Shown piece after piece: positions 46,981 to 57,716 of a stretch of 64,000 nucleotides of DNA. The notes under the pieces were generated by a model that was given only the letters and a program-made list of their open reading frames with translations, was not told the origin of the DNA and did not search any database. A program made the position numbers and the translations under genes. Each line of letters starts with the position of its first letter. Position 1 is the stretch's first letter. The DNA is taken from assembly GCF_019059575.1 (NCBI RefSeq), contig NW_024881502.1:2608501-2672500 (forward strand), read 5' to 3'. The DNA comes from Amphibalanus amphitrite. Its lineage: Eukaryota > Arthropoda > Thecostraca > Balanomorpha > Balanidae.

Positions 46981-47101
46981 GCAGCGACTCTGAGGTGCCG
47001 ACAGGCAAACAGCTGATTGGAAAACGGAAAGACAAGAAGGACAAAGACATTGGCTACGCCGCTCTGGGCGAGAGCTCCGGCGACGATGATGAGGATGGAA
47101 G
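46981..47101 (+). CDS. RALBP1: RALBP1/RLIP-like gene, second coding exon
   Basis: Acceptor TGTGCTCTTTCTCAG, donor GGAAG|GTAAGTTTA. Only one frame is open: SDSEVPTGKQLIGKRKDKK then DKDIGYAALGESSGDDDEDG, beginning after two bases that finish the Gly codon from 28083. The Lys/Asp-rich run followed by GYAA(x)xE(x)SSGD matches the vertebrate RALBP1 N-terminus (GYAAFQEDSSGDE) in the right order after FPGLY. The exon is 121 bp and leaves phase 2. The next exon was not seen within 17 kb downstream. Confidence 0.75.
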
Positions 47102-47227
47102 GTAAGTTTAATGCATTACTATAGTCAGCTTCTTTATAGCCTGTCTTATCACTAAGCGCTGTAATGAAAAACGTACGTGAAGCCGGCAAACTTGTGCCGT
47201 GACCAAAAATCAAGATCCACGATTCTC

Positions 47228-47395
47228 AAGGTCCCACGGCAAATTCAATTTTTAGAATCCAAGGTTTCCAAGGTCCCACGGCAAGTATACATTGCAGGAT
47301 CCACAGTCCCAAAGGTCCCACGACAAGTATAACTTTCAGGATCAACAGTCCCCAAGGTCCCACGACATCTCAGAATCCACAGTATCCAACATATT
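47228..47395 (+). repeat. 42-bp minisatellite, about four units
   Basis: AAGGTCCCACGGCAA-like starts recur at 47228, 47270, 47312 and 47354, a 42-bp period, with CAGGATCCACAGTCCC between. It lies about 125 bp after the exon donor. Confidence 0.8.
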
Positions 47396-48148
47396 CATGA
47401 CCCATGGGTGTAACTTAATATCTCCTATGGAATGCCTGAACACTAGACGACTGCGTGCGCCGGCTGCAGCCGAGGCTGGCTGCATCCCCACGGCTATGGG
47501 GCGGGGCGGCTGCAAATATCTCCAAGAACACGGCTACGGCTGTGGCCACGGCTGTGATATTTCAAGCTCAATCTTATATGTAGAATATCCAAGACAGTTA
47601 GGATGAATGATAACAATAACAAGTCAAATGTATATTTAGACACACAAAAGTCGAGGCTCGACCTCCCACTTATCCGGACCAAAAAATTGAAATGGAGTGC
47701 GCTCAAGAGCAAGTCAGAAAGGTAGAAAACGCCGTATATCATGTGTGTTGGCATTCTTCTGCATTTTACCTAGTCAGCGACATGGATATTAGCTTTTAGC
47801 ATAACATTCTGTCAGCAGGATGAGTATCACTCAGGTAGCAATTTTTGGATATGTTGCGCTAGGAAAGTGTTTTAATAAATGTTTATGCAACGAATGTATT
47901 GATTCGTTGAAAGATCACAAGCTGAAGCGAGAACGCATTTATACGGTTTACGTGGAAGTAACACCGAAGAAAGCCTATGGAGACTGCAACGCCTGAAATG
48001 GTCAGGAAAGGGTTACGATAGACAAGGTGCGCTGGTTCTTAACATTAAATGATTTTTTTATCATCATTTCATGTCATAATAAGGCTAGATGCAAGTGGTT
48101 TTTGCTATAGGAAGTGAATTGATTTTTTTTACCCCACTTTCGAGACAC
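47396..48148. other. Anonymous intronic DNA
   Basis: A GC-rich patch at 47440-47560 has CACGGCTATGG-like repeats. Otherwise AT-rich and featureless. Confidence 0.4.
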
Positions 48149-48306
48149 CTATAATGAGCTTTTAACGGTGCACGGTAAGCGCAGCCTGACATATTTTTCG
48201 TACGGCGCGCCCCTAACCCCCAACAAACAAACAAACAATACTTTTCGTATTTCTGATACATTTAACTTTAAATTCTTGTCCCCAATCCGCTCAAATTTGT
48301 ATTGGC

Positions 48307-48566
48307 CTGCTTCTGATGACGTCGCACGTAGCGCCGCGAAGGCATCGACCACGGGGATTGGATCCTCTCGCACAAGCAGCGTACCACTGCCACCTTCAGG
48401 GGAGTCCAGGTATCGTGCCACCAGCATCACCAGCTCTCTGTTCGCCGCGTCTGTGGTCTCATCGGCCACCAAGACCCAGGCAGTAGAATCGTTTACCTTG
48501 GCCGATATTCCTTCCTTGACTAGGTCGGGGATGTCCTGCAGGAGCTCAGTTTGGACGCGATTGCTA
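48307..48566 (-). pseudogene. DUF4371/ZMYM1-like pseudogene, 3' part
   Basis: The minus-strand frame reads YISNRVQTELLQDIPDLV, then the family's ADETTD motif (WVLVADETTDAANREL) and VREDPIPVVDAFAALRATS, the core of the DUF4371 domain found in ZMYM1-like, hAT-derived proteins. Family similarity stops near 48307; beyond it the frame runs on without recognisable motif to 48149. The upstream side abuts TA-flanked copy B. Confidence 0.8.
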
Positions 48567-48571
48567 ATGTA

Positions 48572-51500
48572 CAGTGTGTCTAAAAAGAATGTACCGTCGC
48601 CACTACGTGGCGCTGGTGTCGCGAGCCGGTAGTTGGCTGAATCCGCACCAGACCACACATTCCCAGGCCCGCTAGGTGACAGCTGCGCAGCGGCCGGTAG
48701 TAGCGTAAGCCCGAACCTTCGTGACACGACCCCGGGGGGGGGGGGGGAGAGGGGAGCGGGCGAGGCAGCGCGTGTGGGGAGGGGTGCTCCAGCAAGCTGG
48801 CAGTTGTCGCGGCCAAAGGTCAAGGGGTCACACACCAAGCGAACGGACGCTGATGTGGGTTCGTGGGGATCATGAACTTGTGTGTGGTAGGTGCGTCTTG
48901 CGATGCACGGGTGATACGCCAGGTCTAAGCCAAAGGATTCAGGGGAGAGCTGAAGAAAAACACCTGGTCAACTACGGCGAATAATAGTGCTGAAAAATGG
49001 AAAGTATGGGTCAATGCAAGCCTTCATGACTATAAACAACTTTCTGAGGACGCAAAGGCCAGCATTGAATAACGATATCCGGATCGAAATTAGCAATGAT
49101 TTATAATTAAATGCCGAACTAATAGCGCTGCAAAACCTTCCTAGTAAATTGTCAAGTCGGATTATACCCACTTGAATTAAACTATCCTAAATAAAATTAT
49201 TAATTAACTTTCTAACACTGACGTTCTTTATCATACGATAATATGGGGTTAACCAAGATTCAGCATCTTCCGCGTTCAAACAATCACCTGTAAGGCTAGA
49301 ACATTAATGGCCAGGTAAAAACATGGTCGGGATTTGATTAACCGGATAATAAGTCGATTTTTTTTAGTCGGGATTTGATAAGTCTGATTTTTTTACGCCA
49401 ACCGCATTTTTAAGTCAAGTCAGGTCACTGATCTATGACGTCATAAATGAGCAGTCCTAAAATGAACTGTGTGAAACTGTCCTAAACTGTCCTCAACATT
49501 TTAGGACTGTGTGCACACTCCTAAAATGTTTAACTTCGCTACACCCTCAGTGCAGAGCTTTCATAGGGAGATGAAACTTACAGGATCTTATAGTATGATC
49601 GAGAGTCTCACAACTTGTATAAATGTATATCTCGGATTTTCTGAAGGGTCGCCTGAGATCAGGTCAGTCTCTCACCATTAAAAGTCAGTGGAATATGGAA
49701 ACTGCTAGTTTGGTCCGGAAATGATATACAACTATCTCAAATTCTCAAGCACACGGAATCGTGATTTCATGCACTCCTTGCAAGGTCTGATGCTTTAATT
49801 TTGCTTTGTTGATCTTGCGTGACGTCATTTATCACGTAACCAAGGGTATCAGTTTTTCGTCAATAACTCCCGATCAACTCAAGCTACCGAGTCGATAAAG
49901 CCACTAATGGACATGAAAAGACCTGCCGAATCGATTGATATGCAATATGACCTCCTTTGACCAGCTTCGTGACCTGACGGGCTGTGACCTGACCTTGACC
50001 CGAGGTTAACACCTTAACTCTCGCCCATATTGGTGTTTTTCCAGCCGCAAACGTATAAGGGGGGGGGGGGCCGTTGGACCCTCCCTTGCCGTTTCGCCCC
50101 TGATCGAGCTAGAGCTTCGCGGAAAAAACGAGCGTGTTGGCCGTGACGAGAGGAAGTCGATGATACCCAATTTTAAGGTCCTAGGTCATCGGTTGACTTT
50201 CCAGGTCAGGTCAATGACCCAAAAGTCGGGAAAATCGGGCCTGTTAGAAAGTCGTAAAGCGTGGCTGCTATGGGGTTTTCGGGGTGCTGTATTTGTATTT
50301 GTATTTGTATTTGTATTTACGATCATGGGCGATCCACACATGGCGTGGCGATTACATATCATGTTAGTTTTGATCACAGATGATGTCTTCATGCATTTAG
50401 GCCAGGTCGGGTCAGGTCAGGTCAGGTCAACAAGTAAGGGTATTCGTAGTAGGTGGCAACCGCCTCTGACAGCTTCGCAACATGTCACGAGGGCACCAAA
50501 ACTACTTCGTAAATGTTCATATGGCTGCTAAATTCGAATTCAGCTCCTAAAACTGGCCTAGAAACATGTAAAACTCGAAAAAGTGAACCGAGGTTATCAA
50601 AGGTCAATGACCTGACCTGACTTTCCGGTGACTTTGACACCCACCCTAATGCATGGAAGCAACATCATATCCCATGTTTGAACGCTTAAAACCACGAAAA
50701 GACTGCAAACGCGCCGCTAATGCGAGCCGACATACGCCGAATCGCGATTCCGGCCAAACATGGTCTCGAAAAGTAGGTCGCAGGTCAAAGGTCATTAAGG
50801 TCAGGGTCATGACAATTTCAGGGTGGGTGTAAAATTGATTAACGCGAGGGTAACGAAAGTTTCGTCGCGATCGGCCGCTTTTTACGCGAGTTATTCGCGA
50901 AAAACCGAGGGAGGGGGGTCCGTTCGACCCCCCCCCCCTCTATACGGGCGAGGGTTAAGTTGATCTCACCCGAAGAAAAAGTATACCATTCGACACGCCT
51001 GAGCTAGACAAACACGATGCTGCTAAAATCGCGGATCTGCGATCATTTTTAGCGAAGTTATTTACCAAAAACCGAACCTGTGCCTTGGGCCACTTGACCT
51101 GACCTCCGAAGTCATCGGCTGACCCTGGTCCTTAAATCGGAGACCAATCGCTGCATTTCGTAACGACGCACACGATCGTTTCTTTCGTGAGGCTCTAGCT
51201 CAATTAGGGGCGAATCGGCGAAGGGGGTTGTTTCCTCACTTCCAACCCCCAACGTCCCTCGGTATTCAGAAAACCTGAAGGTCCGGTGAGGGTTAAAAGG
51301 TTTCTCCTGAACGAGGAAGAAATGTAAAAGTCAAAGCTCTATAGACGTCCTGTAAAAGTGGCCATAATAATAAATTCGTTGGAAATAAGATGCTTTTTAA
51401 ACGACTTCCTCATGTAAAATCGGGTGCTGGGACCAATCTTATAAACGCTTTAGAATGGACAGGGCGTCACTGGCTAAAGTTTGGGTGCAGAAAACGGCTA

Positions 51501-52128
51501 TTACCTAAATGCAAAATGGTTTTCATGCATTTCAGTCAATTGTATATTGTCGGTCCCAGTGGCCGAGCTAAAAAAAAAATCGGTAGTGTTTTGCGTCTTT
51601 TACGCCCTAAGAAACTACACCATCTATCGAAGTGGGCGGGCTTATTTGAATGGGAGGGCGCATTATGCACGAATCGAGTGCTTTCGTTTATTTTGGACTG
51701 TATTTTACCACATCCACTGCTGGTATCACTATTAATATTATCTAATGCCGTGAATAGGACAGCATTCCATTTATAAGATTGGGCCAATGGAGTCGCGCCC
51801 GCGAGCTCGGTTTTCCGCTGGGCCGCTACAGGCCAGGAAGTCGGTCTTCGCCTGAGGGCAGGACAAAGGTCAGCGAGGGAGCGCGGGGTCAGCCAGGTAT
51901 CGCCAAGTGCCGAGCGGATGCCGCTCCCTCCCCTCTCTTCCCCTCTTCTCCCCTCCCCACCTCGGTATAGATGGGGAGGGACCGAACTGCCAATGACATG
52001 CGAGCGGTCAAGGCCGCTCGCGCGGCAGCGACCCTGGCGGCCGGATGCCGCAACTGGGATTCAGCCAAGTTACCGATTCGCCTCCTGTGGGAGAGCCAAA
52101 CCAGGGGACATACTTTTTAGATATACTG
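48572..52128. mobile_element. TA-flanked element, copy B
   Basis: TA at 48570-48571 and 52129-52130; the same CAGTGTGTCTAAAAAG end as copy A. It inserted into the DUF4371 frame: removing the element and one target copy rejoins ...GNA and Q-YISNR in frame, where related proteins read GNATYLS. It differs from copy A by lacking the 297-bp MITE and by having a (GTATTT)n expansion near 50290. At 51572 it has three extra A in a run, so the shared 127-128 codon frame stays open. Confidence 0.85.
50018..50954. mobile_element. Poly(G)-hairpin TTAA element nested in copy B
   Basis: TTAA at 50014-50017 and 50955-50958. It is the same insertion as 21569-22744 in copy A, without the later MITE. The G run at the left end is shorter than in copy A, showing tract-length change. 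Confidence 0.8.
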
Positions 52129-52131
52129 TAC

Positions 52132-52280
52132 TGCGCGTTACCTGGTGCTGTCTTCAGGTGCTCTTGAAGTATACAGTGTCACCAGCCTCTGCCCGAAAGC
52201 GGAGCGAGTGCCGGAAGTTTCCGTCGTTGGATGCCGCCACACACTCGCCATCGCCAGGGTCAATGCGTCCTGTGTCCTTG
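52132..52280 (-). pseudogene. DUF4371/ZMYM1-like pseudogene, middle part
   Basis: The minus strand continues from the 5' piece as GHK-DTGRIDPGDGECVAASNDG then NFRHSLRFRAEAGD, the usual NF.(A/H)L..FR..(A/S)GD block. A one-base frame change before LQEHLKTAPGNA breaks the frame independently of the insertions. Confidence 0.8.
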
Positions 52281-53056
52281 GCCTCGTTTCATAAAACTCT
52301 GCCGTAACTTACACCTTTCCGTAATTCACACCCTTTCAAACTACGGAGCGCAAATAAATCCGTTTCACAAAGCCACAACTGGAATTGTTTACACCTCCGT
52401 AACTAAGCACGTTTGCGTAGTTACCGTAATTTATCAAGCGTCCTACAAATTACAATTTCATGTCAACACTTATTTTTTACGACAATTTAGAAAACAATTA
52501 TGTTGAATTTAAATCTTAAAAATTATTTTATGAAAAAACAAAATTGATATTGATGACCATCCTTTTGAAAAACAATATATTAAAAACAGCAGAAAGCCAG
52601 CTAAGCAGAAGTGCCTATCTACGAAAGTGGCGCGGCGCGGCGAATAAACAAAATCCCGATAGTGGCCACAAAAAGTGACTGGTACAGAAGATTTGCAGTT
52701 TCTTTTTTCTCATTTTGGCTGTTCTTTCTTCCTCACCGGGCTCAACATTATAAAATATATTAAAAATTAGCTTCGAATCTTCACATGAATTCAAAATCAC
52801 GCAACATTTCTGTGCGTAGTTTACACCACTGATATCAAGAGCTTGATAAAATATTTGGCGTTAATTACGTCGTTTTATGAAACCCAAATGGCATCAATTG
52901 GTCCGGAATCGAGCATTTGCCGTAAATGAAGCTCCGTAATTTCGATGGCGTGAATTACTCCGGTCTCCGGCTTTATGAAACCGAATTGGCATCAAATACG
53001 CCAAATCTGGCATAATTGACGGAACGCCGTAAGTAATTCCTTTTATGAAACGAGGC
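52281..53056. mobile_element. GCCTCGTTTCATAAAA element, 776 bp (5-bp duplication)
   Basis: CCTTG at 52276-52280 and 53057-53061. Ends GCCTCGTTTCATAAAA and TTTTATGAAACGAGGC. It is inserted in the DUF4371 frame; its removal with one CCTTG restores GGTCACAAGGACACAGG, coding GHKDTG. Shares ends and duplication length with 12530-14097, but has a different, AT-rich interior. Confidence 0.88.
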
Positions 53057-53703
53057 CCTTGTGACCGCGAAGAGATATGTTTTGGGTAGCAGCGAGCTTC
53101 AGCGTCTTGATTATTGAACTTAGAACGGCACGGTTTTTCGCAACGAGCTGTTTGTTGGCAGATTCAGCGATCGCCGCAACAGTGACGCCTGAGCCCTTGC
53201 TCCTCAGCTTGAACTCCGCTTCCCGCTGCCAGTTTGTTTGGTGATAGCTCGTCCTCTCGTGCGAATCGAGCGCTCCTTGTTTCCCCGTGAGGTCGGAGAA
53301 ATCTGTCAAAGGTCGAGTCACAAACTTTCCCAGCGCCTGTCCCTTTCCACCCCGTCCCCCATACTCATCTGACGCGCCAAACAGCACGCAAACACTGCAC
53401 CTGGCACCACTTCTTCCCTCAATCTGTGACACCGCTAGCCACTTGTACCGCTCGAGATGATCCTTGTTCAGTCGCCTCGGTCGGGCCACTCCCTTTTTGG
53501 TATGATGGGAAACGGGAAAATCTTCCTTTCGGTCAGGTCGCCATCGAGCCGTCAAGAAGCGACGCCTGTCCTCGTCGCTCAGAACAGCACCGACAGCGTG
53601 GCCAAAGTCATCGGGCGATGGCGTTGCCGCGATATCATCTGGTGCCCCCGTGATTCCATCTCTATAACAGAGGACGAAAGAAGACTGTCTAAGGAACGAC
53701 TCC
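53057..53703 (-). pseudogene. DUF4371/ZMYM1-like pseudogene, 5' part
   Basis: The frame is open from a TAG at about 53704. It reads through TARWRPDRKEDFPVSHH and a TTF-type zinc finger (ERYKWLAVSQ..., ARCSVCVLFG, then the HERTSYHQTNW block) to TQNISLRGHKG at the insertion. The order of zinc finger then DUF4371 is that of ZMYM1-like proteins. No start ATG is visible, so this may be an internal exon or a truncated copy. Confidence 0.8.
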
Positions 53704-53786
53704 TAGTGGAGCCAGGGGTAGCCAGTAATAGTTGGTAGCATTAGGCCAAATGGGCGCTCAAAAACTACTACCCCATAGGGTTTCCA

Positions 53787-55495
53787 TGTTAAATCGACCT
53801 TTTTCAAGCGAGCCTCACACGTAAGCTAAAAGATAAAGTGCCAATATTATTGTGGGGAAAGGTAGCCTCAAGCTTCCTCTACAACCTTTCTATCTAGCGT
53901 TTTTCGATGCGGAGGCCATAACAGGTCCAAAAAGCATTGGGCGCTGCCCGAGGTACCAAAAGCCCCTCCATTAGAGCACAAGTTCCTGCGCATGCGCACA
54001 TTGCCTCAACCCTGTACTAGCGTAAATTAGTGATACTGCTCACGGACTCGATCAGCCAATCAGCATCCCCAATTACATTCATAGATGTCGCTAGCATCAC
54101 GTAAATCCTGCTTGCGAACACATTTTGGTAATGAAACAGCTGCGCCATTTCTGCCTTCTGTTGATTCCTTCCATCTTAGTATCAACTATACGCTTTTCAA
54201 CTAACTTTAGACTAAGTTTTAAACTATGGTTAGTACGTTATTTCTGGTACATATAATTTAAAAATAACTGCTTTATGAATTTCGCTTTACTCGTCACAAT
54301 GGAATACTCTATTTTTTCCATATTCAAAAAATATATCACCTACCATGTAACTCGTCCAGGTAAAATGGGCGCTTTCCGCGTCGTTGGTGTACCCGTTGTT
54401 CTATATACCCTGAGTGGAGCGGGAGGGACGGGCAGGTTCAGCGAGTAACTAGGACACAGGAAAAACGAAACAATGACTAATATTGGCGCACCACATTCCT
54501 CAGATCAATAAGAACAATACACCTTTAGATCCGACGGTAAAACGTCTGCATTGTAATATACCGAGCAACGCACGGTAACAGCTCAATAACAATGGCTCTC
54601 ACGCAATAATCCTGAAGGATCGTATTAATGGGGTGGTTTTCCAAAAATTCACAATTTTTTTAAGGATGACAGGCTGAAAAGCCACATTTTCAGAGCACAT
54701 CAATAAGCCAGTGACCGATCATTCGCCAATGGAACAGAACGAACGCTCAGGCTACATGACGGCATGGAGAGGCAAGTTGTTGGCGGCCAGGCGTAGGACA
54801 CAATTTGTTTGCTCACCTGACGGGCGTGCCACCCTCAGGTGGGCTGTCCAAACCAGGGTATATACATAGAACAACGGGTACGGTACACGAACGACCCAGA
54901 AAGCGCCCGTTTTACCTGGACGAGTTACAGGGTAGGTGATATATTTTTTGAATATGGAAAAATACTGAATAGAGTATTCTATTCTGACGAGTAAAGCCAA
55001 ATTCATAAAGCAGTTATTTTTGAATTATATGTAGGTGACCTACCAGAAATAACATACTACCCATAGACTTAGTCTAAAAATAGTTGAAAAACGTATAGGT
55101 GATACTAAGATGGAAGGAATCAATGGAAGGCAGAAATGACTCAGCTGTTTCATTCTTAAAATGTGTTCGCAAGAAGGATTTACGTGATGCTAGCGACAAT
55201 TATTAATGTAATTGGGGACGCTGATTGGCTGATCGAGTCCGTGAGCAGTATCACTAATTTACGCCAGTACAGGGTTGAGGCATTGTGCGCATGTGCAGGA
55301 ACTTGTGCTCTCATGGAGGAGCTTTTGGTACCTCGGGCAGCGCCCAATGCTTTTTGGACCTGTTATGGCCTCCGCATCGAAAAATGCTAGGTAAAAAGGT
55401 TGTAGAGGAAGCTTGAGGCTACCTTTCCCCACAATAATATTGACACTTTATCTTTTAGCTTACGTGTGAGGCTCGCTTAAAAAAGGTCGATTTAC
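53787..55495. mobile_element. 1.7-kb long-inverted-repeat element
   Basis: 53787-54425 pairs with 54850-55495 around a spacer of about 425 bp. Outer ends are TGTTAAATCGACCTTTTT and AAAAAAGGTCGATTTACA. Arms are highly similar but have scattered differences. No transposase. No target duplication was resolved. It resembles Foldback elements in shape but has no tandem repeats in its arms. Confidence 0.78.
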
Positions 55496-55497
55496 AG

Positions 55498-55712
55498 TGA
55501 CCATCCTACCTAACATTAGTTTTGAGTTGAGATAGCCAAATTGGTGGCCATGGCCTGCAAATACCGGTTTGGGCACTCACAACATCGAAAAATGCTTTAA
55601 TTTGGAGATATGGAATTTCAAACTTGCAGTTTTCGGATTCTAAGGGGCCAATGCATTGGAATGCCCCCTTAGAATTTGTGACGTCAGCGGAGATCTAACG
55701 ATTTTTAAATCT
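55498..55712 (-). mobile_element. Diverged T2-like MITE fragment
   Basis: The minus strand matches 12060-12242 (GAGTTGAGATAGCCAAAT on the + strand, TGACGTCAGC, GATTTTTAAAT). It directly adjoins the long inverted-repeat element. Confidence 0.6.
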
Positions 55713-55876
55713 GTGACTTAAACCATCGCACAGTGGGGATTTTTTCCGATCTAGCACGTCTTTATCCGTAGAGGGTAAACCATAGGTAGCATTGTAGCCA
55801 GATTGTGCACAGATGTTGGCTGGTGTGTCCTGGTGAGAATTTTACCTGTAAATGTGCATTATCAACATAGTACCTA

Positions 55877-56742
55877 TAGGGGGTTCAATTGGACCCCCGG
55901 CTCAGCTGTTTGGCCCCTGATCAAGCTAGAGCTTCGCGGAAAAATCAAGCGTGCTGCCTATGACGAAATGAGGCCGAATATATCCAATTTCAAAGTCCAA
56001 GGTCATTAGTTGACTTTCCAAGTCAGTTTAATGACCCAACTAAAGTTGGAAAATCGAGACCTCTTGAAACTTCGCAAAGTTAGGGTGCTACGGGGTATTT
56101 TGGGTGCTGATCACGAATTTCATGTTAGTTTTGATCACAGACGATGTCTTTATGCATAATGCATTTAGGCCAGGTCGGGTCAGGTCAGGTTAGATCAACC
56201 AGTAGGCGTCCTGCCCGCCATCCATAGTAGGTGTCACTTACTACTGATAGCTTCGTAACATGGTACGAAGGCACCAGAACTACTTCGTAAATATTCAAAT
56301 GGCTGCTAAATTCGAAATCAGCACCAAAAAACTGCCCTAGAAATAAGTAAAACTCGAAAAAGTGAACCAAGGTCATCAAAAGGTCAATGACCTTGACTTG
56401 ACCTCCACGTGACCTTGACACCCACCATAATGCATGGCACCAACATCATTTCACATATTTGAACGTTTAAAACCACAAATACGAGTAGACTGGAAACCGC
56501 CGATAATGTGAGCTGGCATACGCCGAATCGCGATTCCGGCCAAACATGGTCTCGAGAAATATGCCACAGGTCAAAGGTCAGTTGGGTCAGAGTCATGAAA
56601 TTTTCAGGTTAGATGTAAAATTGATGATCTCGAGGGCACCGAAAGTTTCGTTGCGATCGGCCGCTTTTTGCGCGAGTAATTTGCGGAAAACCATAGGGTT
56701 TTATCCGACCCCTTCCCCCTCCCCCTCCCACAAGTGCGATGG
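55877..56742. mobile_element. Decayed poly(G)-hairpin TTAA element
   Basis: The interior matches 21640-22740 (for example GAGCTTCGCGGAAAAA and CGCCGAATCGCGATTCC). The right end, CCCACAAGTGCGATGG with TTAA at 56743-56746, is eroded. The left end is not found. It shares its right TTAA with the next element. Confidence 0.65.
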
Positions 56743-56746
56743 TTAA

Positions 56747-57712
56747 CCCGCGCACCGACGGGGGGGGGGGCGGATATCCGCCCCCCTGAGGTTTTTCGCG
56801 AATAGCGGGAAAACCGACTATTCCCTCATCAATTTTACACATGGTGTGCAAGTTTGAACCTCCTACCTTTCAAGGTCAGGTCACCAGGTCACTTTGAATG
56901 ACCCAACCTCGTCACTTTTTTGCAACTTTGTCACCGTGCCAGAGCTACAGTAGATGTCGGAGGCCTTTGAAAGTCGCAGGATGTTAAGGTCATTAGTAGC
57001 TACAATTTGTATATCTCGGAATTTTGATATCGGTGACCTAAGGTCTGGTCAATTTCGCGACCTCCCCATTATAAGTCAATGGGGGAAAAATCAACTCCCA
57101 GTTTTTACCACTAAAACGGGTCGGAATGGCCCCATATACCATACATGACTTCATATACGATCAACCTTCACTACCTTGAGGTCTGCTTTGCTGTTGGGCA
57201 GCTGTGAGGTCATGTGACGTCATCAAAGGTCACCAAAGGTTTTTGGCCAATAACTCCGTACAGGAACAAGATACAGACGTGTGGATGGTCTCATTGTGTT
57301 CAGCTCGTCACGACGCATCGAATGATATACATGATGACCTCGAGGTCACGTGACCTGAGGTCAACCTTTGACCTTGACCTTTCGAGGTCAACATATATAT
57401 CATTTGATGCGGATTGACGAGAGGATCACGATGATGCCCTTAGTTTGTTCCTACCTTGACTAATTCGAAAGTTATTCGAGAAAAACTCTCTCCATATCTA
57501 GCGCCGCCATTTTGACTTTTTCGACCCCTGTGACGTCATCTTTGACCTGACCTGAAAATGACCTAAGTAAAAATTGTAGATCTTGACCGTGCGTATCCGA
57601 TGCCGTTTACCGCTTGTCGCTATCTTCCTTCGTTCTCGAGATCTCAGGGGGGCGGTCATCCGCCCCCCCCCCGTCGGTGCGAAGTTGGCGCAGACCCCCG
57701 TCGGTGCGCGGG
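56747..57712. mobile_element. Poly(G)-hairpin TTAA element, CGGATATCCG core (inverted copy)
   Basis: TTAA at 56743-56746 and 57713-57716. It is the reverse-orientation copy of 32956-33958: CCCGCGCACCGACGGGG at the left, and a doubled CCGTCGGTGCG at the right. Cores are CGGATATCCG and CGGTCATCCG. TGACGTCA occurs near 57217 and 57530. High similarity to its relative shows recent activity. Confidence 0.88.
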
Positions 57713-57716
57713 TTAA

